The notes under the pieces are model-generated. The model saw nothing but the letters and a program-made list of their open reading frames with translations. It made no database searches and was not told the DNA's origin. The position numbers and the translations under genes were made by a program. From Lutibaculum sp963816555 (GTDB taxonomy: Bacteria > Pseudomonadota > Alphaproteobacteria > Rhizobiales > Tepidamorphaceae), in NCBI GenBank assembly GCA_963816555.1, contig CAWFLD010000003.1, forward strand, positions 1-64,000: a stretch of DNA of 64,000 nt. Direction: 5' to 3'. This document shows, piece by piece, positions 45,115 through 53,596 of this stretch (within the stretch, counting starts at the first letter, position 1; every line of letters starts with the position of its first letter).

Positions 45115-46496
45115 TCCGCCGCGTCCCCGGTGACGGCGGACAGCGGGAGGGGGCGGACGGGGGCCTGCGCCCGCAGGCGCCCGACATCGCCAAGGGCCCG
45201 CCCGGTCAGCTGCGACACGGCTTCGCCGAGGGCGGCGCCGCAGTAGCGGCCCTGGCAGCGGCCCATGCCGCAGCGGGTGATCGCCTTCACGCGGTTGACC
45301 TCCACGGGGCCGGAGGCGCGCGCCACCGCCTCGCGAACCTCGCCGAGCGTCACCCGCTCGCAGCGGCACAGGAGCGTGTCGCCAGGCATGGTCGACAGCA
45401 TGTCGTGCGGAATCCGGAAGGCGCCGGCGGCCGCCTGCTGGAACTGCCGCGCATGCTGCAGCCGCCGCCGAAGGGCCTCCATCCCGGATGCCTGCACCGC
45501 CTCGCCGAGCCCCATCGCCCGAAGCATCGACAGGGCCGCCAGCCGGCCGGCCGCCGCCGAGCCCTCGGCCCCGACGGTTCTCGCGCCGTCCCCTGCGATC
45601 CAGAGGGAGGGGCCCGCCTGCCCGTCCGGCGACAGCCGCGGAAACCAGTGCCGCAGCACCGGGTCGAACTCGAACGCGGCGCCCGCCAGCTCGGCGAGCT
45701 GCGTCTCCGGCCGCAGGCCGAAGCCGATCGCCACCGCGTCGCAGTCGAGCCGCTCTTCGCGCCCGGCCTTGTCGCGGAAGCGGAACCCCTCGACGCGGTC
45801 CCCGCCCTCGACGGACAGGAGGCCGGCGCCGGCGACGACGCGCACGCCGGCGCGGCGGAGCTCCGCCATCAGCGCGAGCCCCTGGCGCAGCGTGGCCGGG
45901 CCGTGGCGGGCCATGCCCGGGGCGGCGCCCAGCTTCGCGCGGAAGGGCGTCGTGTCGAGGATCACGATGTCGCGCGAGCCGAGGCGGGCATATTGCGCCG
46001 CCGCCAGATAGAGGAGCGGGGAGGAGCCGGCGAAGACGACCCTGCGGCCGATGAAGCTGCCGTGACGCTTCAGCGCCACCTGCGCCCCGCCGAGCGAAAA
46101 GACGCCCGGCAGCGTCCATCCCGGCAGCGGGAGGATCGCGTCGGTCGCGCCCGTCGCCAGCAGCAGGTGCGAGAAGGCGAGCTGGTCCGCGCGCCCGTCG
46201 GCATGGAGCTCCAGGGATCCCTCGAAGACGCCCCAGACGAGCGTGCCCGGCCGGTGGTCGCAGGCCGCCAGCGTGGCATCCTCCCGCGCCTCGCGCTCGC
46301 GCCTGGCCGCAGCGGCGCCCCGGCCGAACAGCCGGGCCGCCTCGTCGCGGAGCACGGGCGTCAGCCGCCGCGTCCCCTGGCCGCCCGGACGGTCGGCCTC
46401 GTCCAGCACGACCGGGCGCAGGCCCGCCCCGACGAAGACGGCGGCAGCGGCAAGCCCCGCGGGTCCGGCGCCGACGATGACCGGGGGCTTTTCCAT
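45111..46496 (-). CDS. Alpha subunit of the same dehydrogenase (HcnB/OoxA-like, FAD plus Fe-S)
   Basis: A 461-residue pyridine-nucleotide-disulphide-reductase-fold protein: PVIVGAGPAGLAAAAVFVGAG, LLATGATDAILPLPGWTLPG, WIAGDGARTVGAEGSAAAGR. The C-terminal BFD-like cluster has four cysteines, in CRCERVTLGEV and CGMGRCQGRYC. This is the electron-transfer subunit in opine/octopine oxidases and hydroxyproline dehydrogenases. It starts 4 bases after the gamma gene ends and overlaps the beta gene, so the three are co-translated. Confidence 0.89.
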   Translation of the reverse strand: MEKPPVIVGAGPAGLAAAAVFVGAGLRPVVLDEADRPGGQGTRRLTPVLRDEAARLFGRGAAAARREREAREDATLAACDHRPGTLVWGVFEGSLELHADGRADQLAFSHLLLATGATDAILPLPGWTLPGVFSLGGAQVALKRHGSFIGRRVVFAGSSPLLYLAAAQYARLGSRDIVILDTTPFRAKLGAAPGMARHGPATLRQGLALMAELRRAGVRVVAGAGLLSVEGGDRVEGFRFRDKAGREERLDCDAVAIGFGLRPETQLAELAGAAFEFDPVLRHWFPRLSPDGQAGPSLWIAGDGARTVGAEGSAAAGRLAALSMLRAMGLGEAVQASGMEALRRRLQHARQFQQAAAGAFRIPHDMLSTMPGDTLLCRCERVTLGEVREAVARASGPVEVNRVKAITRCGMGRCQGRYCGAALGEAVSQLTGRALGDVGRLRAQAPVRPLPLSAVTGDAAE

Positions 46497-46500
46497 CGCG

Positions 46501-46815
46501 TCACGCCTCCGCCAGGGGCGACGCCGTCGACAGCACCATGCCGTCCTCCACCGTCGTCATGCAGGCGCGGATGCGGCCGCCGTCCGCCCGCCACAGCGTG
46601 CAGTCCTGGCATGCGCCCATCAGGCAGAAGCCGGCCCGCGGGCGGCCGTCGAACTCGGAGCGGCCGAGCCTCGCGCCGTGGCGCAGGACCGCCGCGATCA
46701 CGGTGTCGCCGCGGCGGGCCGGCAGCGGCACGCCGTCGAGGACGAGCCGCAGTTCGGCGGCGTCCTCGCCGATCGGCACGAAGAGCCCGGGCGACGGTTG
46801 GGCGGCCATGATCAT
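46501..46815 (-). CDS. Gamma subunit, small [2Fe-2S] protein (HcnA/Fer2_4-like)
   Basis: A 104-residue protein with the pattern FCLMGACQDCTLW and a later Cys in IRACMTTV, i.e. C-x4-C-x2-C plus one, ligating a plant-ferredoxin-type cluster as in HcnA and the gamma subunit of D-hydroxyproline dehydrogenase. The first two Met codons are at 46815 and 46809; a perfect 29-base palindrome ends exactly at 46816, which fixes the start to one of these. First gene of the three-subunit operon. Confidence 0.86.
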   Translation of the reverse strand: MIMAAQPSPGLFVPIGEDAAELRLVLDGVPLPARRGDTVIAAVLRHGARLGRSEFDGRPRAGFCLMGACQDCTLWRADGGRIRACMTTVEDGMVLSTASPLAEA

Positions 46816-46844
46816 TTCATTGCGATAGTTTCTATCGCAATGAA
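46816..46844. promoter_or_regulatory. Perfect palindrome abutting the gamma-subunit start codon
   Basis: Arms TTCATTGCGATAG (46816-46828) and CTATCGCAATGAA (46832-46844) with a TTT spacer: 13-base perfect arms. On the minus strand it directly precedes the ATG at 46815. It could be an operator, an mRNA hairpin hiding the start, or both. It differs in sequence from the CAATA-N5-TATTG sites, so it may bind another regulator. Confidence 0.7.
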
Positions 46845-46885
46845 GGCTGGCTGCGGCCGGGATACCTGTCAAGCGCGGCAGCGGC

Positions 46886-47668
46886 TCAGGCGAGCGAGAT
46901 CGACCGGCCCGCGGCGATGATCAGGTTCGCGTAGTTCTCCACCACCTCCTCGCGCGAGAAGCGCGCCAGCGACGTGGCGATGCTCACCGCGCCGGCGACC
47001 TTGCCGCCGGGCCCGAGGACGGGCGCGGCGATCGAGGCGTCGCCGCGATAGAGCTCCTCGAAGCAGACCGCGAAGCCCTGCTCGCGCGCCTGTTCGATCA
47101 ATTCCATCAGCCGCGCCGGCTCGGTCTCGGTGGCCTGGGTGTGCTGGCGCAGATCCGACGCGGCGATCACCTCGCGCGCCTCCGCCTCGCCCATGCGCGA
47201 CAGGATCGCCCGGCCCGGCGACATGCAGTAGGCCGGCAGCCGCGTGCCCGTGGTGACGTCGGCGTTGAGCACGTGCCGGCTCTGGATGCGGGCGATGTAG
47301 ACGATCTCCGTGCCGTCGAGGACGGTGAGGTTGACCGTCTCCTCGGTCTGCTTGCTCAGGTGCTGCAGCACCGGCATCGCCCGGCTCACCAGCTCCGACG
47401 ACTGCCTGTAGTGGAAGCCGAGGTCGAGCGTCTTGATCGCCAGCGAGAACTGCCGCGTCACCGGGTCTTTCGTCAGGTAGCCCAGTTGCTGCAGCGTGTA
47501 GGTGAAGCGCTGCGCCGCGCTGAGGTCCATGTCGACCCGCTCGGCGATCTCCGAGAGGCTCATCGACCGGTGCCTGGCATCGAAAGCCTGCAGGACGCGG
47601 AACGCCTTGGCGACCGACTGCACCATCAGCGGGTTTGTCTTGCGTTCCTTTTGCGCCTGTCTGCTCAT
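46886..47668 (-). CDS. IclR-family transcription regulator
   Basis: A 260-residue regulator: winged helix (MVQSVAKAFRVLQAFDARHR, LSEIAERVDMDLSAAQRFTY, LGYLTKDPVTRQFSLAIK) and an IclR effector domain (LTVLDGTEIVYIARIQSRHV, PAYCMSPGRAILSRM, AREQGFAVCFEELYRG, IAAPVLGPGGKVAGAVSI). ATG 47668 gives the usual N-terminus. It lies between the three-subunit dehydrogenase operon (same strand, downstream) and the divergent enoyl-CoA hydratase operon. The 15-base palindrome at 47783 in that divergent gap, repeated before the ABC operon, is its likely target. Confidence 0.92.
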   Translation of the reverse strand: MSRQAQKERKTNPLMVQSVAKAFRVLQAFDARHRSMSLSEIAERVDMDLSAAQRFTYTLQQLGYLTKDPVTRQFSLAIKTLDLGFHYRQSSELVSRAMPVLQHLSKQTEETVNLTVLDGTEIVYIARIQSRHVLNADVTTGTRLPAYCMSPGRAILSRMGEAEAREVIAASDLRQHTQATETEPARLMELIEQAREQGFAVCFEELYRGDASIAAPVLGPGGKVAGAVSIATSLARFSREEVVENYANLIIAAGRSISLA

Positions 47669-47782
47669 CTGCAACCCTGAATGCGGCCGTAGCCTATTTG
47701 CATCCCCAGCCTGTGGCGTCCAGAGCGTTTGCCGCTTCGCGGGCGCCGATTGGTTGACAGCGGACAGCCGCGTGCCGTAACA

Positions 47783-47806
47783 CAATAACTGTTATTGTAA
47801 TATAAT
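47783..47806 (+). promoter_or_regulatory. Operator CAATAAC-T-GTTATTG plus TATAAT -10 box
   Basis: A perfect palindrome with 7-base arms and one central base (47783-47797) sits three bases upstream of TATAAT at 47801-47806. A regulator bound here would cover the core promoter of the enoyl-CoA hydratase operon. Transcription would start near 47813, i.e. at the ATG 47814. The -35 region is poor (TAACAC), suggesting activator dependence or weak basal activity. Confidence 0.55.
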
Positions 47807-47813
47807 GGGCACA

Positions 47814-48578
47814 ATGGCAGATTTCATCCTCACCGAGACGCTCGGACAGGTTCGCCGGATCACGCTCAACAGGCCGGACCGGCTGAACGCGTGGAACACG
47901 CAGATGCGTGACATGCTGAACGCCGCGCTCGACGAGGCCGAGGCCGACTCGGAGATCCGGGCCATCATCCTGACGGGCGCGGGCGAGCGCGCCTTCGGCG
48001 CCGGCCAGGACCTCTCGGAGAGCAAGAGCTTCGACGCGGCCCGCGCCGAGGTGTGGATGGGGGAGTGGAAGGCGCTCTACAACCGCTTCCGCCTCGGCTC
48101 GAAGCCCATCGTGGCGGCCCTCAACGGGCTGGCCGCCGGGTCGGCCTTCCAGGTCGCGCTCCTGTGCGACTTCCGCGTCGCGCATCCCGGCGTGAAGATG
48201 GGGCAGCCGGAGATCAATTCCGGCATCGCCACCGTCACGGGCAACTGGATCATGCGCGAGCATCTGGGCCTCGCCCGCACGATCGACCTGACCCTGACGG
48301 GCCGCATGATCGAGGCCGACGAGGCCTTCTCGTTCGGGCTGATCAGCCGTCTCGTGCCGGAGGACCAGGTGCAGTCGACGGCGCTCGAGCTCGCCGAGCT
48401 CCTCGCGTCGAAGCCGCCGGTCGCCATGCGCCTCGACCGCCAGCGCCTCGCCGAGGTGACGCAGGCCGGCTTCGACGAGGCCATGGAGGCGGGCATCCGC
48501 ATCCAGGTCGAGGCCTACGGGACCGGCGAGCCCCAGGCCATGATGGAAAAGTTCTTCGAAGCACGCCGCAAGCGCTGA
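47814..48578 (+). CDS. Enoyl-CoA hydratase/isomerase family protein
   Basis: A crotonase-fold protein of about 254 residues: ITLNRPDRLNAWNTQMRDML, oxyanion-hole segments GAGERAFGAGQDLSE and ALNGLAAGSAFQVALLCDFR, and KMGQPEINSGIATVTGN with the probable catalytic Glu. ATG 47814 is preferred over ATG 47805, because the latter lies inside the TATAAT box and no ribosome-binding site precedes either; the mRNA may be leaderless. First gene of an operon with an acyl-CoA ligase and a Rossmann protein. Confidence 0.9.
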   Translation: MADFILTETLGQVRRITLNRPDRLNAWNTQMRDMLNAALDEAEADSEIRAIILTGAGERAFGAGQDLSESKSFDAARAEVWMGEWKALYNRFRLGSKPIVAALNGLAAGSAFQVALLCDFRVAHPGVKMGQPEINSGIATVTGNWIMREHLGLARTIDLTLTGRMIEADEAFSFGLISRLVPEDQVQSTALELAELLASKPPVAMRLDRQRLAEVTQAGFDEAMEAGIRIQVEAYGTGEPQAMMEKFFEARRKR

Positions 48579-48591
48579 ACCGGGAATTCCC

Positions 48592-50128
48592 ATGACAGGG
48601 GCCGACGTGCAGATCCACGGCCTGGCCAGGACGTTCAACGAGCTCTCTCGCACCGCCCCCGGGCGCGTCTTCGCGCACACGCCCGACGGTCCGCTCACCT
48701 TCGGCGAGCTCTCCGCCCGCGCCGACGCGATGATCGCGCACCTCGAGGCGCAGGGCGTGCGCCGGGGCGACCGCGTCGTCGTGATGATGCGCAACAGCCC
48801 CGCCTCGCTGGCCCTGGTCTTCGGGCTGCTGCGGGCGGGCATGGTCTGGGTGCCGACCAACCCCGCCCTCGTCGGCGACGGCCTGGCGCACGCGATCGGC
48901 CTCGTGGAGGCTTCGATCGTGGTCTGCGATCCCGACCTCGCCGGGACGGTCGAGCGCTGCGGCGCGACGGCCCCGCACGGCGTGCTGCCCCTGCAGGGCC
49001 TGCCGGCCTCTCCCGGCGCCACGTCGTCCGAAAGACCGCTTCCCGCCGATGACGACCTCGTCGCGCTGATGTTCACCTCGGGCACGACCGGGCCGTCCAA
49101 GGCCGTCATGGTGACCCACACCATGCTCGAGCTGTCGGCGCAGTCCTCCGCCGTCTGTGCCGGCCTGCAGGCCGGCGACGCGCTCTACATGTGGGAGCCG
49201 TTCTACCATATCGGCGGCGCCCAGGTGATCATGCTGCCGCTGCTGCACGACGTCGTGCTGACGCTGCGCGACCGCTTCAGCGCCAGCCGCTTCTGGGACG
49301 ACGTGCGCGAGGCCGGGTGCACGCACATCCACCACCTCGGCGGCATCATCCAGATACTCCTGAAGCAGCCGCCTTCGCCCGCCGACCGCGACCACAACGT
49401 GCGGATCGCATGGGGCGGCGGCTGCCCGGCGGATGTCTGGCGCAGCTTCGAGGAGCGCTTCGGCGTCGAGATCCGCGAATGCTACGGCATGACGGAATCC
49501 TCGAGCCTCACCACCTGCAACACGGAAGGGGCCGTCGGCGCGGTCGGCCGCCCGCTGCCCTGGTTCACCGTCGAGGTGAAGGACGAGGCGGGCCGCGTGC
49601 TCGGGCCCGGCGACGGGCGCGGCGAGATCGTCGTGAACACCTCGTACCCGGGCGCCATCTTCCCCGGCTACTACCGCAACCCCGACGCCACCGCGAAGGC
49701 GCTGCGCGAGGACGGCTTCCACACCGGCGACCTCGGCTCGTGGGACGAGCAGGGCCTCCTGCGCTTTCACGGCCGCATGAGCGACAGCATCCGCTGCCGC
49801 GGCGAGAACGTCTCGGCGCACGAGGTCGAGTCGGTCGCCGCCCGCCATCCCGACGTCGAGGAATGCGCCATGGTCGGCGTGCCGGCGGAGATCGGCGAGT
49901 ACGACATCCAGCTTTTCGTCGTGCCGCGCCAGGGCGCCGGACTGACCGGCGGAGGCGCTGCACGACTGGCTCGGCAGCCGGCTCGCGCCCTATCAGCGGC
50001 CGCGCTACATCGCCTTCGTCGACGACCTGCCGAAGACGCCGAGCCAGCGCGTCCAGAAGCACCGCCTGCCGCGCGAGCCCGAGGGCCGCTGGGACAGCGC
50101 ACTCCACAAGGGCAGGAGGACGGCATGA
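48592..50128 (+). CDS. AMP-forming acyl-CoA synthetase, one frame break
   Basis: An adenylate-forming ligase: MFTSGTTGPSKAVMVTHTML (P-loop), ECYGMTESSSLTTCN, GFHTGDLGSWDEQGLLRFHG and SDSIRCRGENVSAHEVESVA. After GAGLT at 49947 one extra G shifts the frame; one base over it continues AEALHDWLGSRLAPYQRPRY, VDDLPKTPSQRVQKHRLPRE and stops at 50126-50128. Corrected length is 511 residues. Without correction the frame runs straight into the next gene and gives a false 873-residue fusion. It would activate a carboxylic acid for the enoyl-CoA hydratase. Confidence 0.88.
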
Positions 50129-51213
50129 GCGTCGACGTCCTGGTGACCGGCACGGGCATGTTCGCGGGGCGGATCGTCCTCGACATCGCCGCCACCGCGA
50201 AGGAGCCGGTCACCGTGATGGTCGCCGGCCGCAACGAGGACCGGCTCGACTGGCTGCGCACCGCCGGCAATGCCCGCGCCCGCATGTTCGGCACGCCCGC
50301 CCGCATCGTCAGCGAGCGGATCGACCTCCTGGAGCCGCAGGCGAGCGAGCGGATCCTTGAGAAGGCCGCGCCGCGCATCGTGGTGCAGGCCGCCTCGATC
50401 CAGACCTCCTCCGTCATCGCCCAGACCGGCAACCGCTGGAGCCGGCTCGTCGCCGAAGGCGGCCTGTCGGCGACGGCGGTCTTCCAGGCGCTGATCTCCG
50501 GCCGCATGGCCGCCGCGATCAGCCGCATCTCGCCCGGCACGCAGTTCATCAACTGCTCCTTCCCCGACGTGGTGAACGGGCTGATCGCCGCCATGGGCCA
50601 CCGCGTCCTGTGCGGCACCGGCAACGTGGCGATCCTTTCCAACGTCTTCGACGGGGCGGCGGCCCGCGCCGGTCTCGGCGAGGGCAAGCTGCGCGTTCTG
50701 GCGCACTACCAGTGCCTTTCGCCGTGGCGGCGCAGGGCGGACGAGCGACGGGGCGCGCCCGCGCCGCGCGTCTTCGTCGGCGAGAACGAGATCGCCGACG
50801 TCTTCGCGACCTTCGCCGACGTGCGCCTGACGCCGGAGCCGGCGATCGAGGTGTCCGGCGCGAGCGGCGTCACGCTGATCCTGGCGCTCGCGGCCGGCAA
50901 GCCGTGGACGGGGCACGTGCCGGGGCCGAACGGGCTGCCCGGCGGCTACCCGGTCGCGCTTCAGGACGGCGCGCTCACGCTCGACCTCCCGGCCAGCGTC
51001 ACGGAAGACGAGGCGATCGCCTGGAACGACGCCTTCGAGAGGCAGAGCGGCCTGTCGATCGAGGGGACGAAGGCCGTCTTCCACGGCCGCCTTGCGGAAC
51101 TCCTGGAGCGCGAGGGCTTCGCCCACGCCCGGGGCTTCGACGTCGCGGCGGTCGAAGAGGTCTGCAGCGACATGCTCGACCTCCGCGACAGGCTGATGTC
51201 CCAGCCGCAGTGA
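50125..51213 (+). CDS. Rossmann-fold NAD(P)-binding protein of unknown function (saccharopine-dehydrogenase-like N-terminus)
   Basis: A 362-residue protein. The N-terminus VLVTGTGMFAGRIVLDIAAT has a G-x-G-x2-x-G nucleotide motif, and VMVAGRNEDRLDWLR fits an NADP-binding beta2 Arg. The middle (GTQFINCSFPDVVNGLIAAM, HRVLCGTGNVAIL, SGASGVTLILALAAGKPWTG) and the C-terminal half match no family I can name. It overlaps the ligase by 4 bases (ATGA), so it should act on the same substrate, perhaps as a dehydrogenase or reductase. Function unknown. Confidence 0.7.
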   Translation: MSVDVLVTGTGMFAGRIVLDIAATAKEPVTVMVAGRNEDRLDWLRTAGNARARMFGTPARIVSERIDLLEPQASERILEKAAPRIVVQAASIQTSSVIAQTGNRWSRLVAEGGLSATAVFQALISGRMAAAISRISPGTQFINCSFPDVVNGLIAAMGHRVLCGTGNVAILSNVFDGAAARAGLGEGKLRVLAHYQCLSPWRRRADERRGAPAPRVFVGENEIADVFATFADVRLTPEPAIEVSGASGVTLILALAAGKPWTGHVPGPNGLPGGYPVALQDGALTLDLPASVTEDEAIAWNDAFERQSGLSIEGTKAVFHGRLAELLEREGFAHARGFDVAAVEEVCSDMLDLRDRLMSQPQ

Positions 51214-51292
51214 CGGGTGACCGGAGGGGAAACGGCAAGCGCAGTCTCCGGCCGGCAGCCATGGATGGCGACGGCACCGGGGCCGGACGCCC

Positions 51293-53095
51293 CTACGGCG
51301 CGAGCTCCTTCGCCTCGGCGTAGGGCGGCACGCCCTCCTCGACGGGCTTGCCGGCGCATTCGGCGAAGGCCCTGATCTTGCAGCCGGCGCAGATCCCGTC
51401 CTGCGCCTGCGCCACGGCGGCGGCGATCGCCTGCGCCTTCGAGATGTGCAGGTTCGCCTTGCCGAGGATCTCCACCACGTGCATCTGGCGCAGCGACCTG
51501 AGAAGCGTCGGATAGATCGCGACGATGTGGAAGTCGCCGCCGCGGCCCCGCGCGGTCCTGATCTCGTTGATCAGGAAGTCGGCGCCCGACAGGTCGAGAC
51601 GCCCGACGCCCTTCAGGATGAAGATCTTGATCTTCTGCTCCGGCTCGAGGTGCTCGAGCCGGCGGAACTCGGCCTCGACATGCTCGACCGAGCCGAAGAA
51701 GAGCGGCCCCTCCATGCGCAGGATGCTGATCTGCGGGCACTGGTCGAGGTCGTGCATGTGGGCGTTGCGGAAGCTGCGGCGGCCGTGGTTGAGCGCCGGC
51801 CCCAGCACGGCGATGAACGGCTGGGCGCTCTGCCTGAGGAAGACGAGGAGCGAGGCGATCGTGCCCACGACGACGGCGACGTCGAGCCGCGTCAGGATGC
51901 CGGCGAGGAACGTCGCCGCGAGGATGACGACCTCGCTGCGGCTGCTGTCGACGATGTGCCGGATCTCGCGGACATTGACGAGGCGCCAGGCCACGTACGC
52001 GATGATGCCGGCGACGGCGGGAACCGGGATGTAGGTCACGTAGGGCGCGACGAGCAGGACCATCGCGAGGAGGAACAGCGTGGCGAGGATCGTGGCGAGC
52101 GGCGTGCGCGCGCCGGCGTCGACGTTCAGGGCGGAGCGGGTGAAGGAGCCCGACCCGACATAGGCCTGGAAGACGCCGCCCACGAGGTTCGACAGGCCCT
52201 GTCCGACGATCTCCTGGTTCGAGTCGTAGCGTTCGCCCCGCCGCACGGCGAAGGAGCGGCCGATCGACACCGCCTCGAGCAGGCCCACGAAGGCGATCGT
52301 CGCGGCCCCCGGGGCGAGGTCGGCCAGCGTGGCGGGGTCGGCCCAGGGCAGCCGGAACGACGGGATCAGCGCCGGCAGCGGCTCGAACATCTCGATGCCG
52401 TGCGCGGGCGCGTCGACGAGAAAGCCCACCGCCGATCCGAGCCCGAGCGCCAGGAGATAGGCCGGAAGCCTCGGCGCCGCGGACTGCACGGCGAAGACGG
52501 TCAGGAAGGTCGCCCCCGAGATCACCAGCGCGAGCGGATTGAACTCGTCGGCGTGCCGCCACACCTCGATGACGCGGTCGAGCACGCCTCCGCCGCCGGC
52601 GGCCCCGATGCCGAGGAGGTCGCCGAGCTGGGAGGCGCCGATCAGCAGCGCCGCGGCCGCGGTGAAGCCGATCATCACGGAGTGGGAAATGAACGAGATG
52701 AGCCCGCCGAGGCGCACGAAGCCGGCGGCGAGCTGGAGCACGCCGACCATGACCGTGAGCGTCAGCGCGAGCGCGACGTAGTGGGCCGTGCCGGGAACCG
52801 CGAACTGGCTGACCGCCGTGAAGACGATCGCCGAGATGGCGGTGGCCGGCCCCGACACCATGACCATCGAGGAGCCCCACAGGGCGGCGACGATCGGCGT
52901 GACCATCGCCGCGAACAGGCCGTAATGCGGCGGAAGGCCGGCGATGACCGCGAAGGCGACGCTCTGGGGCAGGGCGATCGCCGCGCTCGTGAAGCCGGCC
53001 AGCGCGTCGTCGCGCAGGCTCTCGCGCGTGACCTTCGCCATCCATGGCCGCCATGGCGACAGTCGGGCGAGGGTCGATGAAGCTTTCGAGGACAT
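51293..53095 (-). CDS. SulP-family anion transporter with STAS domain
   Basis: A 600-residue protein with about 11-12 helices (DDALAGFTSAAIALPQSVAF, SVMIGFTAAAALLIGASQLG, GRSFAVRRGERYDSNQEIVG), a cytoplasmic STAS domain with LKGVGRLDLSGADFLINEI, and a C-terminal extension containing CAGCKIRAFAEC (three cysteines, possible metal or redox site). SulP proteins carry sulfate, bicarbonate or dicarboxylates, often with Na+. ATG 53095 gives the usual short N-terminus. Convergent with the acyl-CoA ligase operon; it lies downstream of aconitase X on the same strand. A sulfatase gene 6 kb away makes sulfate a possible but unproven substrate. Confidence 0.9.
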   Translation of the reverse strand: MSSKASSTLARLSPWRPWMAKVTRESLRDDALAGFTSAAIALPQSVAFAVIAGLPPHYGLFAAMVTPIVAALWGSSMVMVSGPATAISAIVFTAVSQFAVPGTAHYVALALTLTVMVGVLQLAAGFVRLGGLISFISHSVMIGFTAAAALLIGASQLGDLLGIGAAGGGGVLDRVIEVWRHADEFNPLALVISGATFLTVFAVQSAAPRLPAYLLALGLGSAVGFLVDAPAHGIEMFEPLPALIPSFRLPWADPATLADLAPGAATIAFVGLLEAVSIGRSFAVRRGERYDSNQEIVGQGLSNLVGGVFQAYVGSGSFTRSALNVDAGARTPLATILATLFLLAMVLLVAPYVTYIPVPAVAGIIAYVAWRLVNVREIRHIVDSSRSEVVILAATFLAGILTRLDVAVVVGTIASLLVFLRQSAQPFIAVLGPALNHGRRSFRNAHMHDLDQCPQISILRMEGPLFFGSVEHVEAEFRRLEHLEPEQKIKIFILKGVGRLDLSGADFLINEIRTARGRGGDFHIVAIYPTLLRSLRQMHVVEILGKANLHISKAQAIAAAVAQAQDGICAGCKIRAFAECAGKPVEEGVPPYAEAKELAP

Positions 53096-53182
53096 CGGTG
53101 CGGCTCGGGCTGGCCACGACGGTCGCGATCCGCCCGGCAGGCGGCGGCGCCCCGGCGCGGGGCACCGCCGGGGCAAGCGTGT

Positions 53183-53596
53183 CTATCGGTTGAGGATGGT
53201 GACGGTGCCGCCGGCGGGATCGATCGTCAGCCGGTCCCCCGTCCGGATGAGCTGCGTGACGTCTCCATCCTCGAACCGGTCGACCATCGCCATGTTCGCC
53301 AGAGCTGCGCCTTGCGCAAGGATCGTGTTCGCCGTGTTGAACACGATCGCGAGCGGCGCGATCCCCCGCGAGGCCATCTCGTGCAGCATCCAGGCCGAGG
53401 CGACGCCGCCCTTGGCGGTGTTCAGGACGAGGATCCTGCCGTTGTAGGACTGGCCGTAGAGGGCGTGGTCGGGCCGCGAGAAGACGCCCTCGATGCGGTT
53501 GAGGTCGTAGCGGGCGGAGAAATTGTCGTTGGCGACCAGCGCCTCTCCCTCGACCTTGCCGCCGATCCCGACATGGCACTTGAGCGTGGTGGGCAT
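53183..53596 (-). CDS. Aconitase X small (swivel) subunit
   Basis: A 137-residue DUF126-type protein: LKCHVGIGGKVEGEALVAND, FSRPDHALYGQSYNGRILVL, NTAKGGVASAWMLHEMASRG and DPAGGTVTILNR, the conserved swivel domain. The ATG overlaps the large-subunit stop by one base (TGATG), so the enzyme is two-chain. Bacterial two-chain aconitase X enzymes characterised so far are cis-3-hydroxy-L-proline dehydratases. Confidence 0.9.
   Translation of the reverse strand: MPTTLKCHVGIGGKVEGEALVANDNFSARYDLNRIEGVFSRPDHALYGQSYNGRILVLNTAKGGVASAWMLHEMASRGIAPLAIVFNTANTILAQGAALANMAMVDRFEDGDVTQLIRTGDRLTIDPAGGTVTILNR

Noticed and set aside
48592..51213. An 873-residue acyl-CoA ligase/Rossmann fusion
   Set aside because: The ligase C-terminus (YQRPRY, KTPSQRVQKHR) lies one base over and ends at 50128 in an ATGA overlap with a separate gene.
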